Below are positions 60,331-64,000 of a stretch of DNA of 64,000 nt, piece after piece (the first letter of the stretch is position 1; every line of letters starts with the position of its first letter). Below the pieces are notes generated by a model. That model saw only the letters and a program-made list of their open reading frames with translations. It did not search any database and had not been told where the DNA came from. This DNA is from Siniperca chuatsi (lineage: Eukaryota; Chordata; Actinopteri; Centrarchiformes; Sinipercidae), in the NCBI RefSeq assembly GCF_020085105.1, contig NC_058058.1, positions 7,403,175-7,467,174 of the forward strand. The letters are read 5' to 3'. The translations under genes and the position numbers were made by a program.

Positions 60331-62345
60331 TAAATCACTTATTTGGAAGTGACAATAAAGGTATATATTAAAGCAAGTATCCAAACAGTTTGTTGTAAAT
60401 GTACATTAGTTTTAGCAGAGTTACTTCCCGGTTCAAACCTGACCTCTCATGTTCGCTGTAGTTGTGCATGAATGTCATTTTGTAGTGCAAGATTTCAGGT
60501 AAATTCACCTGTATTTTTACTTTCAAGTAAGTAGTCTAGAAAATTTGTTTGAACTTGTTTTAAGACTGTATAATTGTTGCATAGTTTGTGTTGTTTGCCC
60601 TAATAGAATGTATAGCATGTCTAGCAATGCAACCATATCCCCAGATTACAGCAATGAAACTTTAACCAATAGGAATGATGGGCAAAACTACAAAAATAAG
60701 ATCCAGGTTGTAAGAGAAATAGAAATGTTTTATCAAATACATTTTGTATTTCATATGGCCTTCTGAAACCTTAACACCTTACACCTTAACCAGGATTTTC
60801 TGGAAGAAGAAATATTATACTTTATCTTACTTTATCACCTCCTCCAAGTGGCTTTGTTCAGTAAAACAGACCCTTCTATCCCTCACTGTATCCTTGTGTG
60901 TTTGTGACTATCACTGTGTGTGCATGTCTTTCTCAGAGTTTTACATAAATGTATACAGTAATTATCCAATGATGTGAGGACAGGAAGGCAGTTTGACTCA
61001 TTTGTCTCCCTTATTGGAAAGGCGCGCCTGTACACCCAACATCCCCTCCTCTCGCCAAATTGCACAACAGTGACTGTGTTGAGCCTTTATTGCCAGTATG
61101 CATGTGTGTTTAGGTGACAGAGACTTTTAAATGAACCTTAGTTTTGACATGCAGTTTCGTTTCCATGAGGCAAGGTTTGCTTCCCTGCTGGGCAGAATCC
61201 CTTTTGTTAAAATTTAAACAGCCGTATCAGCTCCCAGAACCTCAGGAGACTTTCATTCTCACTCACTCAGATAAGTCAGGGCATACATCTGGGATGTTGA
61301 GGAAATGTGCAATCAGGGTCTTTCCAGAAATCCAGTATTTTACAAAAATCCCAAAGAACAAATGTACCAAAAAGAGAGTGTTTAAGTACATATTTTCCTT
61401 GTAACTTGTTGGCCAAGAGTGTTGGGGATGTTTAATGAGGAAATTAGACCCTTTATGTATTAGCCTTACAATGAATAACCTGAATTCTTAATTTGGCTCT
61501 CTTCAGTTTGACATATTTTTTGGATCTATAAGACATGTCAAACTTACATATCTTGATGTGACTTCGCAGATTTTTGTATCCTCATAAGTGCCGTAGATAA
61601 CAAAAAATAACATTGTTATAAATACATACATACTGTTATCACTTTCTCCTTATCGCATGGCTTAACTTTTCACTAAATTTCCTTGAAATCTGTAAACAAG
61701 TGTTTGAGATATATCAATAACCAAAAAAAGCGAGCAAACATTCTACATACTACAAATGCTAAGAACTACAAAGACGCAAACAAAATCCTGTTACTTTTAG
61801 CTGCATTAAGCAGAAAATTAGACTCATCTTAACATGTAAATCCACACGGAAACCTGCACAGTCAGTTTCATGCTGGTGTTCTCTTCCGGGACACCAGCAC
61901 AGACTTTAGGGGAGCTGTTTGCAGCTCTGTTGACAGTTTATGAGTAAACGGGCTACATTGATTGCTACCCAAGATAGATCAGACACCTGTATCTGAGGTC
62001 AGTGGTAATCAGAGGGTCTCTGTGAGGGCAGCAGTCAACAAAGAAGTGCCTGTGGCTGTGACTTGACCTTTAAGTTCGGGCATCAACAGGAAACTTGTTG
62101 GAAGGAACCAGATCAGACTCGCACCAGGACACCATGGGGGTTTTGGTATAAATAAAAGGGTTAGCCTTTAGACCTCTATGTAATATCATCAGAATTACAT
62201 TTAATTGAGTCACAAATGCAATAAATCAACATCAGTCTGTTTAAACGTAGTGCAATTATGATTAGTCAACGATTCCATTACACAACCGACAAAAAAATTA
62301 TGAACAAATCCGATAATAAATTGTTCGATCATTTATCAAGCAACA
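60331..62345. other. Gene-free AT-rich stretch
   Basis: Several short open frames but none with recognisable protein features. No RNA gene seen. Confidence 0.4.
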
Positions 62346-62470
62346 ATACTACAGCCATGCTAGCAGAGGCTGGCGCTTTGAGCTAAATGCTAACATCAGC
62401 ATGCTGAACATGCTGAACAAAGACTTAGTTTAGCATGTTAGTGTGTTAGCATTAACACCTCTGGCAATTT
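62346..62470. repeat. Fragment of the 'gctaacatg' repeat family
   Basis: 'gctaaatgctaacatcagcatgctgaacatgctgaac' and 'tttagcatgttagtgtgttagcatt' are modules of the family at 12890 and 17495, in rearranged or inverted order. Confidence 0.55.
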
Positions 62471-63049
62471 TACCTATTTCATAAACTAAATGATTAATTC
62501 ATTAAATGGGAAAACAACAAAACAAACAATTTGAAGACGTCACCGTCTATTACAGTTATAGTCGTGTCTTAATAATACTGTTAGGGCTGCAGCTCGGTCG
62601 TTGTATGTACACATGAAACACACAGTGCCACACAAAGCTTGCACACCAGACTATATACAGCATGTCATTCTACAGATTGAAATACAGACCATGAAAACTT
62701 ATCAATGAGAGTACTGACTTGCATGTTATGTGATGGGAACGTTTACAGTAGAGAATGCTGAGTCACAGAGAGGAAGAAACATCAGCGAAAATAAAACCTA
62801 ACTGGAACTTTCCTCATTATTAACAAGTTTTCAGTGTTTATATTTAGATTAGTGATCGTCCCTGCCAATATCTTATTGATTGATTTGACATGCTTATGTC
62901 TATTAATACATTCAATACAGTCAATAAATGCCCAGTGACTGCTTTTTTTCTTTTATCATACAAAGCATGCTCACAAACACTCCACATAAGTAAATTTATG
63001 TTTTTTTAATTCTCTGCCACATTTTTGAGACTGCAAAGTACTTTCTGTC

Positions 63050-64000
63050 ATGACAAAATGGAACGAGATGAGGATGAACTTGGGGCTTTCTACAACAAAT
63101 CAAAATGAGCCTCCTCTCAGGAAGGAGAGAGAAGGCACACATGACCCCATCCACATTAACAGGATGGCTGTTGAGCGTGTCTCCATCTTCAAGTTCCTGG
63201 GGACTCATATTTTGGAAAACCTGTCCTGGACCACCAACACCTCCTGCCTGGTCAAGAAGGCTCACCAGCGCCTCTTCTTCCTGAGGACACTGAAGAAGAA
63301 CCGACTGTCCTCAGCTATCCTGGTGAACTTCTATCGCTGCACAGTAGAGAGCATCCTAACCAACTGTGTCACAGTCTGGTATGGGAACTGCTCTGCTGCA
63401 GAGCGCAAGGCACTGGAGCGGGTGGTGAAAACTGCCCAGCACATCACAGGGACTCCACTTCCAGCCATTGAGGACATCCAGAGGAAACGCTGTCTGTGTC
63501 GAGCCTGCAGCATTCTTTAGGACTCCGCCAGAGACAGGCGCCTCAGGTGCCTCCGGACAAGGACCAGCAGACTGAGAAACAGCTTTTTTCCCCAGAGCTG
63601 TCTTCCTACTGAACTCTGCCCTCCGCTGATTCCACTGTCCCCTCATATACCTTAACTTTAAATGCTGTTATATTGTTTTTGCTACATGTACCACATGTTC
63701 ATTTGCACTACTGGACTATTTATTTATACATATACTGCATCATTTGCACTCCAGTACTATGTACTGAATACTGCAATAACTCATCTACTGCACTGTTAAC
63801 TATTTCCATAAATTGCACTCCTTTATATTCATTGCACTACTGTTCTGCCTAGTCCAATTCATTATTCTACATATCCATCAGTATACTTCTGTTTATAGTA
63901 ATGCCATCTGTATATAATGTCCATAGTACCACTTGTAAATATTTTCATAATATTGCTCTATCCTGCATTTATGCACACACTTTATATCCTGCACTAACTT
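63050..64000 (+). mobile_element. Decayed L2/CR1-type LINE, RT C-terminus and 3'UTR
   Basis: Plus-strand reading from about 63170 gives FKFLGTHILENLSWTTNTS, QRLFFLRTLKKN, FYRCTVESILTNCVTVWYGN and RLRNSFF, the conserved C-terminal part of fish L2/Rex-type reverse transcriptases. There is an in-frame stop at 63518-63520, and a frameshift in the T-run near 63585-63590, so it is not functional. The sequence after about 63650 is the AT-rich LINE 3'UTR and continues past the window end. Confidence 0.82.

Noticed and set aside
61144-61404. Plus-strand 86-residue open frame
   Set aside because: No recognisable domain, signal peptide or splice context in an AT-rich gene-free region.

Overview
This window is nuclear DNA from a ray-finned fish, most likely a spiny-rayed (percomorph-type) teleost. 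It holds compact vertebrate genes with GT-AG introns, AT-rich intergenic DNA, long (TA)n and (CA)n microsatellites, and many dispersed elements of kinds seen across teleosts: non-autonomous hAT elements with 8-bp target duplications, L1- and L2-type LINE fragments, and repeats containing 'tgctaacatg' or 'ccttgacctt' modules. Gene names rest on my own reading of conserved protein motifs. No database search was run.

Layout, left to right. 0.5-3.7 kb: tekt2 (tektin-2, plus strand, 9 coding exons, 427 aa). 4.6-5.5 kb: a long (TA)n tract and a decayed L1 tail. 7.3-8.2 kb: an intronless FFAR1-like free fatty acid receptor (plus). 11.0-14.5 kb: an FFAR2/3-like receptor (plus), with a single-exon CDS and a probable TATA-driven spliced leader. 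14.9-19.3 kb: repeats, including a ~1 kb inverted-repeat element and palindromic estrogen-response-element-like sites. 19.3-38.0 kb: ago3 (Argonaute-3, minus, 19 coding exons, 862 aa) with a probable ~4.9 kb 3'UTR. 40.2-43.2 kb: olah (thioesterase II, plus, 6 exons, 254 aa). 44.5-59.0 kb: slc9a3 / NHE3 Na+/H+ exchanger (minus, 16 coding exon positions). 59-64 kb: repeats and a decayed L2/CR1-type LINE. Every multi-exon CDS was assembled exon by exon; phases match at every junction and total lengths are close to the human proteins.

The most interesting signal is at the 5' end of slc9a3. Two separate exons, 4.5 kb apart, each encode a start codon, a signal peptide and a homologous first membrane segment, and both end in phase 1 so that either can join exon 2. 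The inner one has a TATAAAAGG box upstream, next to (TG)n tracts. This looks like a tandemly duplicated first exon giving two NHE3 N-termini from two promoters.

Several neighbours share a theme: two fatty-acid-sensing GPCRs, a fatty-acyl thioesterase, and the apical exchanger that couples to short-chain fatty acid uptake in gut. The sequence does not show that this is more than coincidence. ago3 keeps the full DEDH slicer tetrad and has an overlapping upstream ORF that crosses the first splice junction.
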